A stretch of 38,814 nt of DNA. It comes from Deltaproteobacteria bacterium (GTDB lineage: Bacteria > Myxococcota > SpSt-1050 > JACRCP01). The notes beneath the pieces were generated by a model. That model was not told where the DNA came from. It did no database searches and saw only the letters and a list, made by a program, of their open reading frames with translations. A program made the translations under genes and the position numbers. Where the stretch lies: assembly GCA_016218965.1 (NCBI GenBank), contig JACRCP010000210.1, positions 1 to 38,814 on the forward strand, in the 5' to 3' direction. Below, piece after piece: positions 8,228 to 15,906 of the stretch (positions are counted from its first letter, which is position 1; the number at the start of each line of letters is the position of its first letter).

Positions 8228-9388
8228 TCACCGGGCGGTGGCCCCGACCAGCCTCGGTGTCAGGCAGGCGGCTATGTCCTCGGCCAACGCGCGTGTGCCG
8301 GTTTCGTCCGGGTGAATCGGATCCGGCCGATCCTCGACCAGGTGATCGCGGGCCTTCCGCGGCAGAAGTTTGGCGAGTGCGTGGACCCTGCGGGCGATTG
8401 CATCCGGTTTTCGGCCCACGTCGGCGCCTCCCATCCGGCCATAGGCGGGACGCATGTCGCGGCAATCGATATCGTGCTGGCGGCAAAACGCCAGGACCGC
8501 CTCCACCAAGTCCTGCTCGTTGTCGCAATTGTCCGGGTCGAGCCCGATGCCGCGCGACCGCTCGCGGCAGGCTGGCAGCCCATCGTCGCGCAGAACGTGC
8601 ATGGGCACGACCGCCACCAAAAGGGGGATTCGGGCGGCCCGGCACAGATCCGCCATCCGCAACAGCGCCTCGTACTCCATCTCGGCGGGCCGGCTGCGCA
8701 ACGCATCGAGGCCGCGAACGAAAACCGGATCGCGGAGCATGCGGCGCGTCCACACGTTGAGATAGATCGCCGACCGGCGCAGCAGGAACCCGTGCAGCGA
8801 GTCCTCGTGCCAGTCCCTTTTCGGATCCCAAAGCACATCCGGGAACAGCACCCCGCCCCGGCCGATTGTGGGCACGAAATCGTTCGTGAAAAACACGTAC
8901 ACCACTGCGTCGGGTTCAAGCGGCAGGACCTTGTGGTGCAGATTGGCCTCGCTTTGGATCACGTCGTACCCTCTTACGGCGTTGTTCATCACTTCGATCC
9001 GCCGACCTGGAAGAACTACCAGCTCCCGTAGCCGCCTCTCCAGTTGCCTGGCCAGCGTATGATCGATCGACAGATGCTCGCCGGCGGCCACCGAGTCACC
9101 CAGCACCGCGACGCGGAACACATCCCGCGGTTTGGGCACACCGACCTCCCGATCGCGGAACCCGAGCGCGTTGTAGTCACAGAATGCCGGGAACTTGCAG
9201 CAGTTCTCGAAGCGCAACTTCGGATGCAGCGAGGGGCAGTAGGTCTCGGAGGTGCACGCCTTGAGGCAGGAGTCCACCAGAACAAGCGTCACGAGGGATG
9301 AACAGGCAAGCAGCAACAGGCGATCCCACGCCGGCCATTTGAACGCCGACCGTGTGGTCGGACCGGTACGTGGCTCAGGTGCGGACAT
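8228..9388 (-). CDS. SGNH/GDSL-family hydrolase, membrane-anchored
   Basis: Predicted esterase or O-acyl-transfer-type hydrolase of 386 residues. A single hydrophobic segment at about 24-40 suggests an N-terminal membrane anchor with the enzyme outside the cytoplasm. Catalytic blocks are intact: GDS with nucleophile Ser99, block II Gly140 in NNAVRGYD, block III Asn169 in FTND, and DPIH with Asp356 and His359. A cluster of cysteines (41, 45, 51, 63, 64, 70) just after the anchor suggests disulfides in the periplasm. Substrates in the family include acyl groups on polysaccharides and lipids. The neighbouring GT-C-like membrane proteins favour an envelope glycan or glycolipid. A TATACT -10 box at 9482-9487 is the probable promoter. 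Confidence 0.88.
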   Translation of the reverse strand: MSAPEPRTGPTTRSAFKWPAWDRLLLLACSSLVTLVLVDSCLKACTSETYCPSLHPKLRFENCCKFPAFCDYNALGFRDREVGVPKPRDVFRVAVLGDSVAAGEHLSIDHTLARQLERRLRELVVLPGRRIEVMNNAVRGYDVIQSEANLHHKVLPLEPDAVVYVFFTNDFVPTIGRGGVLFPDVLWDPKRDWHEDSLHGFLLRRSAIYLNVWTRRMLRDPVFVRGLDALRSRPAEMEYEALLRMADLCRAARIPLLVAVVPMHVLRDDGLPACRERSRGIGLDPDNCDNEQDLVEAVLAFCRQHDIDCRDMRPAYGRMGGADVGRKPDAIARRVHALAKLLPRKARDHLVEDRPDPIHPDETGTRALAEDIAACLTPRLVGATAR

Positions 9389-9481
9389 CCCAAACCCCGG
9401 ACCCGGCGGGCCGACTGCGATGCGGACCAGTTACACCGTAGAGAATCAAAACATCCATCATGGTTTCGTTCCCGCGCCAGA

Positions 9482-9487
9482 AGTATA
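9482..9487 (-). promoter_or_regulatory. Putative -10 box for the SGNH hydrolase
   Basis: TATACT on the minus strand matches the sigma70 -10 consensus at five of six positions. A weak TTGCGC lies 17 bp upstream of it. The resulting 5' leader would be about 90 nt. Confidence 0.4.
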
Positions 9488-9591
9488 GGGCGGGTCACGA
9501 TTCGGCGCAAGGCTCGGATCGAGGGTCGCCATCAGGGCTACGGCATGGTAGGCGGGCGCACGTTTGGACTCGAAGAGAGGAACCTGCCAAG

Positions 9592-9957
9592 ATGCCAGAA
9601 ACGGAATCCGCCCCCACCGAGCCGCGGCCGCAAGCAAGCGGTCCGACTGCCCCGCCGCGCGTACCGACCGCTTGTCCCGAATCCCGGGGTTCTTTAGCTC
9701 CGTCGCCGCGGCGGTGCGCGGCGAGAAGATCCTGCTTGGCGACGGCGTTGACGCGGGCTACGCCCTGTTCCTCGACGACAGCCTCTTGCGCGCCCGCGGC
9801 GAAGCCGGCCGCGCAAACCCGGTGGACGCTGCTGGGTGCGCGGCACTGGGGGCAGTGGCAGACCCGCTGCGCGTCTCCGGTCCTCTCATCGGGGATCTTT
9901 CCCAGCACGGGAGATTCGTTTGTTCTGGCGCGCTGCAACCATGTCAGGCCGCCGTGA
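9592..9957 (+). pseudogene. Possible frame-shifted gene remnant, unidentified
   Basis: The 590-bp gap between two minus-strand genes holds a plus-strand ATG (9592) after GAGAGG, but no single frame looks coding throughout. The first part reads MPETESAPTEPRPQASG in the ATG frame. The middle, about 9690-9825, is convincingly protein-like in the +1-shifted frame (RIPGFFSSVAAAVRGEKI, LLGDGVDAGYALFLDDSLL), with G/C at nearly every third position. The last part returns to the first frame (WTLLGARHWGQWQ, then SSGIFPSTGDSFVLARC) with a stop at 9955-9957. Two compensating indels in a former gene of about 120 codons would explain this, but it remains a weak call. No family is recognised. Confidence 0.28.
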
Positions 9958-9979
9958 GGCGGCCGCCGATCGGGTCCCT

Positions 9980-11677
9980 CTACATTTTTTGGAAAACGTC
10001 GAATGCGCTGCGGTAGACGGTTTCCTGACCGGTCAGGACCGACCCTTCTTCGGCGGGAACCGACTCCCATCGCCGGCTGTCCCGTTTGCGCGCGAGAACG
10101 AACGCCCTGCCCGGCACCGCCCGGCCGGGCGTGCCCGCGCCGGCCCCCGCGAGCACCGCACCCCGGACCGCCACCACGCTGCCTTCCGGACGCCCTATGA
10201 ACGCGGCAATGACGAGCGAGGCGACCATGTTCCGCGAATCATCTTCGTCAAACAGGAGGATGATGGGGCCTTCCGGAGCGACGTTACGGGCCAGGGCCAT
10301 GATTTGATGCGACGAACGCACCGTTTCGGCCTCCGCTTCGGCGTGCCGTCGGCCCGCGGCGGACGACCCCAAAAAGAAAGATGCCGCGACGACGGCGGCG
10401 ACAACCGTCCGGACCAGCCTCGGCCCCGGCAAGGCGGCAAGACAGACGCCGACGAAGATCGACCAGGCGACAACCATCCAGATTAGATGGCGGTCTTCGA
10501 ATCCGCCCCCCGGGTATCGAAAGAGAACCGGCGCCGCGCCCAGGCACAGGAACAAGAGCGCGAACCAGGCCGGCCCCCTTCCGCGCGGCACCCCCCGGGC
10601 CAAAAAGAAAATGCCCGCGAGGAAAAGCGCGGCGATCGGCAGATTGAGCCACACAAGGCCGCCGACGCCGGACCCCTGTATCGGCGCGATCAGCGCCAGG
10701 GGCAGTTTGACGAACGCCGTGTGGGCAAAGGCCCCAAAACGGCCTGCCACACTCTCCGCCACTACAGCCGGCGCCGCAGCGCACGCCCCTTCGGGGCGGC
10801 CCGCGAGGAAAGGCCCGAACAGGTGGACAAGGAGTATTGCCGAGGCGAGAAAGTGGGGAACGACCGCCCAGCGGGGTCCCAGACCGCGGTCCTTCTCCCG
10901 GCCGATCGTCGCGACGGCGCCGAGGACGAGAAACGGGGCCAGTAGCGCCACCTCGCGCGTGAACGTCGCCGCGTAGATCGCCGCGTACGAGACCACAAGA
11001 TCGCGGCGCCGCCCGTGATCGAGAAAGCGCAGATACGCGGACGTCCCGGCCAGACAGCAGATCGTGAGGAGGGTCCATTCCGCGCGCGAGGCGACCCACG
11101 CGATTTCCCACAGCCTCGGGTGGAGGACGAAAAGGACGGCGCCGAAAAAGGCGGCAAGGTCGTCGCGCACCACGCGCCGCGAGATGCCAAACACGCACCA
11201 GCCGGCCAGACCGAAGACGACGACATTGACCAGGTGATACCCCGGCGCGGACAAGCCGAAGACGGGCCTCTCGGCGGCGAACAACACGAACAGGGCCGCG
11301 TGGGAGAGGTGTATGGCGCGATCCAACGACCACCGGGCGAGGTCCGGCATCTGCGCGTGGAGGTCTCCCATCACCCGGCCCAGGTAGAGGGCCGCCCAAT
11401 CGTCGGTGTCCAAAAACCCGGCCCGGATGGTGCCCATGTATGCGACCAAGCCAAGCGCGATCAACGCCGGTCCGAAAAACCGCGGTTTCGGACGTTGGTC
11501 TTCGATCGTCGCGCCGCGGCGCACGCTTGAAGCCGCGGCCGCACATGCCGCGATCATCCCCCCGACCTCCAGGGCGAGTCCCCAGGCCGCCGCCGAACCG
11601 GCGCAGGCTATCGCGGCGGCCCCCCCCAAGGCAACCAGCACCCCCGCGCCCATCAAGACCGGCGTTCGGTTCGGCAT
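9980..11677 (-). CDS. Polytopic membrane protein, GT-C glycosyltransferase-like
   Basis: Predicted integral membrane protein of 565 residues with about 10-12 helices, then a C-terminal soluble domain (PIILLFDEDDSRNMVASL). The first large loop carries GFLDTDDWAALYLGR; an acidic motif at this place is typical of GT-C enzymes that use lipid-linked sugars. A related protein lies at 31882-33786 with DSDDWAPMYAF at the equivalent place and a similar tail, so the two are likely paralogues. I start at ATG 11677, where third-position G/C becomes strong; the frame is open to ATG 11788, but the extra 37 residues are hydrophilic and atypical. A TTGACC (11750-11755) with a weak TACCCT 17 bp on may be its promoter. 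It is divergent from the radical SAM gene at 11849. Confidence 0.8.
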   Translation of the reverse strand: MPNRTPVLMGAGVLVALGGAAAIACAGSAAAWGLALEVGGMIAACAAAASSVRRGATIEDQRPKPRFFGPALIALGLVAYMGTIRAGFLDTDDWAALYLGRVMGDLHAQMPDLARWSLDRAIHLSHAALFVLFAAERPVFGLSAPGYHLVNVVVFGLAGWCVFGISRRVVRDDLAAFFGAVLFVLHPRLWEIAWVASRAEWTLLTICCLAGTSAYLRFLDHGRRRDLVVSYAAIYAATFTREVALLAPFLVLGAVATIGREKDRGLGPRWAVVPHFLASAILLVHLFGPFLAGRPEGACAAAPAVVAESVAGRFGAFAHTAFVKLPLALIAPIQGSGVGGLVWLNLPIAALFLAGIFFLARGVPRGRGPAWFALLFLCLGAAPVLFRYPGGGFEDRHLIWMVVAWSIFVGVCLAALPGPRLVRTVVAAVVAASFFLGSSAAGRRHAEAEAETVRSSHQIMALARNVAPEGPIILLFDEDDSRNMVASLVIAAFIGRPEGSVVAVRGAVLAGAGAGTPGRAVPGRAFVLARKRDSRRWESVPAEEGSVLTGQETVYRSAFDVFQKM

Positions 11678-11765
11678 GTTCGCGGCCGGTTTCCCGGACC
11701 GCCTCTCCAGATGTTCCTGTCTGGAAGGGTAACAGGAAGACGCCGCACGGTCAAACCCCGGTCCG

Positions 11766-11795
11766 TTGGATTCAGATACGGCTTTCATGTACTAT
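11766..11795 (+). promoter_or_regulatory. Putative promoter of the 11849 radical SAM unit
   Basis: TTGGAT (11766-11771), an 18-bp spacer and TACTAT (11790-11795). The match is moderate (3/6 and 4/6). It would give a leader of about 47 nt to the ATG at 11849. Confidence 0.35.
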
Positions 11796-11848
11796 CGCCG
11801 TCGTGCGTTGTGCGATGCGTCTTTCGTGCTGACGTGACGGAGATCGGA

Positions 11849-12865
11849 ATGGCCCGCTTTGCCCGGCTCGCCAATGACGTCGTGAAACTGGCGGCCCGGC
11901 ACCCGCGAGCCTTGTTGCGAGCAGCTGGCGCCTGCGTGCGAACGGCGTTTCTGCGGCAAAAGGTGCTCAGGAGTGTCGAGGTGGCGTTGACCTACCGATG
12001 TCAGGCGGCGTGCCGTCACTGCTGGCAGATCTCCCTGCACGACCCGGCAAGCCGGGAACTGACAATGGCGGAGGTGGAACGCGCGAGCCGCGAATGCGTG
12101 GCGCTTGGCGCGGCCAACGTCCATCTCACCGGCGGAGAGCCGCTGTTGCGGGACGACATCTGCGAGATCGTGGCGGCCTGCGGGCCGGGGGCCGTCCTCG
12201 TGTCGATGTCGACCAACGGGATCCTGCTCGACAGGACTCGTTCGCTCGCCCTGAAATCCGCCGGGCTGCGGATGGTCAGCATCAGCATCGATGGTTCCAC
12301 GCCGGCGGCGCATGACGCCTGCAGGGGCCGGGAGGGGTGTTTTGAGGCGGCCTTGGCAGGCACCCGCTACGCGCGGGAGGCGGGTCTGCAGGTGTTCTGG
12401 AACACCATTGTCAACTCTCTGAACATCGACGGCGGCGAGATCCGCCGGATTGTCGAGCTTGCGGACAGGCAGGGAGTGGTGCTCACGGTGAACCTCCCCG
12501 CCGCCCCCGACATGTGGGATCCTGGCAGGGGACCGGCCCTCTCCGGCGAACACATGGCGGCCTACCGGTCGCTCCTGGCGCTTTCGAACGTCCGGTGGGA
12601 AGGGGGATCGAACTACGGACGTGAGGGCTGCCCGGCGGGGGTCGAAAAGGTATTCGTCTCCCCCTACGGCGAGGTGATGCCGTGCGTGACGATGCGGCTG
12701 TCGTACGGCAATGTTCGCGAGTTGCCGGTGCGGGATATCTGGCGGCGGATGATTGCGGGACCGCCTTTTGACCGCATCCACGACCGATGCCTCGTGGCCA
12801 AAGACGGGAAGTACTGGCGCCGCCACCTCGGGCCGCCGGTCGAATCGGGCATTCGACTTCTGTGA
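11849..12865 (+). CDS. Radical SAM enzyme with twitch/SPASM-like C-terminus
   Basis: Cytoplasmic iron-sulfur enzyme of 338 residues. The radical SAM CX3CX2C motif is CQAACRHC with Cys51, Cys55 and Cys58; the SAM-binding LTGGEPLL follows near residue 92. The C-terminal part has GCPAGVEKVFVSPYGEVMPC (Cys261 and Cys279) and Cys314, the pattern of a SPASM/twitch auxiliary cluster. Enzymes of this shape modify peptides, cofactors or small polar substrates; the substrate here is unknown. There is no B12 domain. ATG 11849 follows an ACGGAGATCGGA site. The gene ends on the next gene's start (GTGA overlap at 12862-12865), so the two are translationally coupled. The same SPASM-like plus B12 pairing recurs at 33885/34820. 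Confidence 0.9.
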   Translation: MARFARLANDVVKLAARHPRALLRAAGACVRTAFLRQKVLRSVEVALTYRCQAACRHCWQISLHDPASRELTMAEVERASRECVALGAANVHLTGGEPLLRDDICEIVAACGPGAVLVSMSTNGILLDRTRSLALKSAGLRMVSISIDGSTPAAHDACRGREGCFEAALAGTRYAREAGLQVFWNTIVNSLNIDGGEIRRIVELADRQGVVLTVNLPAAPDMWDPGRGPALSGEHMAAYRSLLALSNVRWEGGSNYGREGCPAGVEKVFVSPYGEVMPCVTMRLSYGNVRELPVRDIWRRMIAGPPFDRIHDRCLVAKDGKYWRRHLGPPVESGIRLL

Positions 12866-14208
12866 AGATCATCTTCTCAAACCATCTTGGACACATCGAC
12901 GGTTCCGGCCGCCGAACCCATCTTCTGCGCGACTGGTCCGGCGCCATGATACCCGGAAACATCGTGTACCCTCCGGTGGAAATGCTCTATGCGGCCGCGT
13001 ACCTGCGGGCGCATGGTTGCGAGGTCGGTCTCGTCGATGGAAACGCGCGGCACCTTTCGCGCGCGCGGACGGTGGCGGAGATAAAAAAAGGCCGCCCAGA
13101 CTGCGTGCTCACCGTGTCGAGTTGGTTCACTTTGCACGACGACCTGGCGTTTTTCCGGGCGGTCAAGGAGGCCATGCCCGGATGTCTGACCATCGTAGCG
13201 GGGCCAAACGTCACGCTCGAACCTGCGCTTGCGCTCCGCTCTCGCGACGTCGACTACGTGGCGCTGGGGGAGTTCATGGACGGCGCGCGGGAGATCATGT
13301 CGGGGCGTCCCCGGCAGAACGCGGCGTATCGGGAGGACGGAAGGGTGGTCGTCACCCCTTCCGTGCCGATCGAGCCGCTCGACCGGATTCCCTTTGCGGC
13401 GTGGGACCTGGTGGACCGATCCCTGTACTGGGTGCCGTTCGGCAAGCGACATCCCTTTGCGCTGGCGCTGGCCGGTGTCGGATGCCCGCACGCCAAATGC
13501 ACGTTCTGTCACCAGGCGTCGTACTTCGGTGAACCCTACCGTCCCCATTCCCCCGGGTACGTGATTGCCGAAATGGATTGCCTGATCTCGATGGGGTTCC
13601 GTGAGGTAATCTACAGGGACCAGTGCTTCACCGCATGCCGTGGCACGGTCGAGGCCCTTTGCCGACACCTCATCGCCCGGGGGCGGCCGGTGACCTGGCG
13701 CGTCTCCACCCGTGTCGACCGCGTCGACCGCGAACTGCTCGCGCTGATGGCCAGTGCAGGGTGTTACCAGGTGTCGTTCGGTTTCGAGTCCTTGTCCGAC
13801 GCGGCGCTCGCGCGGTGCCGAAAGGGCGTCACGTCCGCCGATGGCGAACGCGCGGCCTCGTGGGCCAAGGAGGCGGGCCTCGAGCTTTCGGGGGGGTTCA
13901 TCGTCGGGCTTCCGGGAGAAGAGCAGCGGCCGACCCGCGAGTGGCTGCGCCTGATCCGACGGCGCGGGGTCGACTTCCTCCAGGTGTTTCCCTTCAATTT
14001 CGTCTACGACGCCGAGCGCCGGCGATTCCATCCCTATTTCGAGGGCAGCGAGATCCTGCGGGAAAACCGGCGCCGCCAGCGCGAGCTGCTGCTTTCTTTC
14101 TACCTCGACCCCCGCTATCTGGCGGGGCAGGCCCGCCGCGTGATCGCGCGGGAAGGGTTCAAACGCCTGCCCGACTTCTTCCTGGATTTCCTTCGGTACG
14201 TGCTCTAG
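12862..14208 (+). CDS. B12-binding radical SAM protein with atypical CX4CX2C motif
   Basis: Class-B-type radical SAM protein of 448 residues. Residues 1-140 resemble a cobalamin-binding Rossmann domain (YPPVEMLYAAAYLRAHG, GPNVTLEP, DYVALGEF), without the DxHxxG histidine, as is usual in this class. The cluster motif is VGCPHAKCTFC with Cys208, Cys213 and Cys216, so the first spacing is four residues instead of three. The rest of the barrel looks intact (RDQCFTACRG, WRVSTRVDRVD, VSFGFESLS, GFIVGLPGEE). GTG 12862 overlaps the stop of the previous gene and begins the first beta-strand (KIIFSNHLG), so it is preferred to upstream starts. It probably acts with 11849, methylating or otherwise modifying an unknown substrate. 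Confidence 0.87.
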   Translation: MKIIFSNHLGHIDGSGRRTHLLRDWSGAMIPGNIVYPPVEMLYAAAYLRAHGCEVGLVDGNARHLSRARTVAEIKKGRPDCVLTVSSWFTLHDDLAFFRAVKEAMPGCLTIVAGPNVTLEPALALRSRDVDYVALGEFMDGAREIMSGRPRQNAAYREDGRVVVTPSVPIEPLDRIPFAAWDLVDRSLYWVPFGKRHPFALALAGVGCPHAKCTFCHQASYFGEPYRPHSPGYVIAEMDCLISMGFREVIYRDQCFTACRGTVEALCRHLIARGRPVTWRVSTRVDRVDRELLALMASAGCYQVSFGFESLSDAALARCRKGVTSADGERAASWAKEAGLELSGGFIVGLPGEEQRPTREWLRLIRRRGVDFLQVFPFNFVYDAERRRFHPYFEGSEILRENRRRQRELLLSFYLDPRYLAGQARRVIAREGFKRLPDFFLDFLRYVL

Positions 14209-14230
14209 CAGCCGGGGTTCAGGAGATGAA

Positions 14231-15679
14231 CTAGCGCTTCTGCAACACGGCGCTGTTCATCATGGACAGGACGAACTCGCGCACCTTGCCGATGACCTCC
14301 AGCGGAATGTTCTCGAACACCGACTGCATCAGCCGGGTGTCGTAGAGCCGGAACAGCAGGGCCTGAACAGGGAAATGGTCTTTGTACACCTGGTAGCGGA
14401 AGTTGCGGTACTCGCGCTCGATCTCGTCCGGGGCGAATCCCGGAAGCCTGAGCACCGACTCGCGATAGACGCGGTGTCCCCCGTTGTCGTCGTTGATCCA
14501 GCCGTTTTTTTCGCACAGCTTGAACAAGTCGGTGCCGGGCCACGGCTCGAACACCCAGATTTTCGGGCAAGCTCCATTGCAGGCGCTGAAGACGACCATG
14601 TCTTCGTAGATGCGCTTGTTGATTTCGATGGTGTCTTTGAACTTCCGGGGCGTTTCGTGCGGCAGGCCCACGATGTTCGAGATCACGGGTCTGATGCCCC
14701 GGGCCTTGAGCATCTCGGCGGCGCGCAGAATCGCGTCGGCCGGCTGTTCCTTGTGGAGGATTTCGTTTCGGATGTGGTCGTTGCCGGAGTCGAGACCCAG
14801 GAACACGTGCCGGCAGCCGGTCCGTTTGAGGCGGTCGACGATCTCGTCGTCGAGGCAGTCGGCACGGGTGAAGATGTCATACGGATACGTGAACCGCCCC
14901 GCGTACAGATCCAGCAGCTTCAGCGCCCAATCCTTGTTCCATGTGAATGTGTCGTCGCGAAAGACGATATACTTGAACCGGTAGGACCCGCTGACGAAAG
15001 CCAGCTCCTCGATCGCGCGTTCCGGCGTCATGAGGCGCGCGTACTCGCCCCTGCCGGTCTTGCGCAGATCCTTGTTGCAGCAGAAGGCGCAGCTCCACGG
15101 GCACCCGCGGCTGAAGATGAGATTGGCGGCGCCGTTGTTCGCGTTAAGGACCTGCTGATAGTCCGTGACGGAACGATCGAGAAAAGGCAGCGAATCCAGG
15201 TTCTGGATGAATTCGAGCGAGTCGTTGCGGACGATGCCGCCGTTTCGGCGGAACATGAAGTTCTTCGCGGCGGTGACGTCACCGCTGCTCTCCATGAGCC
15301 GGAGATAGTCGTGGAACGCAAGTTCACCCTCTCCGACGCACACACCGTCCACGCCCTCTGTCGCGAGAACGCGTTGCGGCACGACGATGCCGTGGATGCC
15401 CCCCACGAGAACGGGGACGCCCGGGTTCCATTCCTTGGCCATGCGCGCCACCTGCGGGATGATGTCCGCCTCGCAGGTGACGGCCGAGACACCGACGAGA
15501 TCGGGACGGGCCTCGCGGATCAGGCCGGGGAGCCTTTTGATGTCCCGCTTCCGTCTCATATGGAATGTTCTCACGTCGTAGCGTTCGCGTTTGAGGTACG
15601 CGGCAAGCGCGCCCACCGCATTGGGGAAGCAGGCGGGGAACTGCGAGTGGAGATTTGAAGAAACAAGAAGGATTCTCAT
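14231..15679 (-). CDS. B12-binding radical SAM protein
   Basis: Protein of 482 residues with an N-terminal cobalamin-binding-like domain (VGALAAYLKRERYDV, LVGVSAVTCEADI, VLVGGIHG at about 90-97, GVCVGEGE at 112-119). The radical SAM domain has SRGCPWSCAFC (Cys193, Cys197, Cys200). Later barrel motifs are intact (VFRDDTFTWN, FTRADCLDDE, VFLGLDSGND, SNIVGLPHET). Family members include methyltransferases of unactivated carbons and ring-forming enzymes such as BchE. ATG 15679 is preceded by GGAGGT eight bases upstream. It is transcribed alone on the minus strand from a good promoter at 15742-15770 that overlaps an inverted repeat. It converges with 12862-14208 with a 22-bp gap. Confidence 0.9.
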   Translation of the reverse strand: MRILLVSSNLHSQFPACFPNAVGALAAYLKRERYDVRTFHMRRKRDIKRLPGLIREARPDLVGVSAVTCEADIIPQVARMAKEWNPGVPVLVGGIHGIVVPQRVLATEGVDGVCVGEGELAFHDYLRLMESSGDVTAAKNFMFRRNGGIVRNDSLEFIQNLDSLPFLDRSVTDYQQVLNANNGAANLIFSRGCPWSCAFCCNKDLRKTGRGEYARLMTPERAIEELAFVSGSYRFKYIVFRDDTFTWNKDWALKLLDLYAGRFTYPYDIFTRADCLDDEIVDRLKRTGCRHVFLGLDSGNDHIRNEILHKEQPADAILRAAEMLKARGIRPVISNIVGLPHETPRKFKDTIEINKRIYEDMVVFSACNGACPKIWVFEPWPGTDLFKLCEKNGWINDDNGGHRVYRESVLRLPGFAPDEIEREYRNFRYQVYKDHFPVQALLFRLYDTRLMQSVFENIPLEVIGKVREFVLSMMNSAVLQKR

Positions 15680-15733
15680 CTCAAACGACCTCCGCCGGGC
15701 GTGCACCAAACGCCCTCGATCCACTCGGTCATC

Positions 15734-15770
15734 CGGCCAATATACTATCCGCTGGTTGGCCGCCTGTCAA
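15734..15770 (-). promoter_or_regulatory. Strong sigma70-like promoter with overlapping inverted repeat
   Basis: On the minus strand a perfect -35 TTGACA (15765-15770), a 17-bp spacer and TAGTAT (15742-15747). The perfect inverted repeat CGGCCAA/TTGGCCG (15734-15740 and 15756-15762) brackets the -10 box and could be a repressor operator. The leader to ATG 15679 is about 55 nt and contains a GGAGGT site. Confidence 0.7.
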
Positions 15771-15906
15771 ACCGCCGGGACTCCGGGACTCCCGCCGCCC
15801 GCATCTCCACGACACGGGACTCCGACGACGACCAATGCCTCACCGAACGACCGAAACGGCTCCCTCGTTTGCAGGCTTTAGGCGCCTTCGAGCGGAGTCC
15901 CGGCGT

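Noticed and set aside
15676..15732. 19-codon frame in the leader of the 15679 radical SAM gene
   Set aside because: It ends as ATGA on the enzyme start, but lacks a Shine-Dalgarno site and a run of regulatory codons; kept only as a remark.
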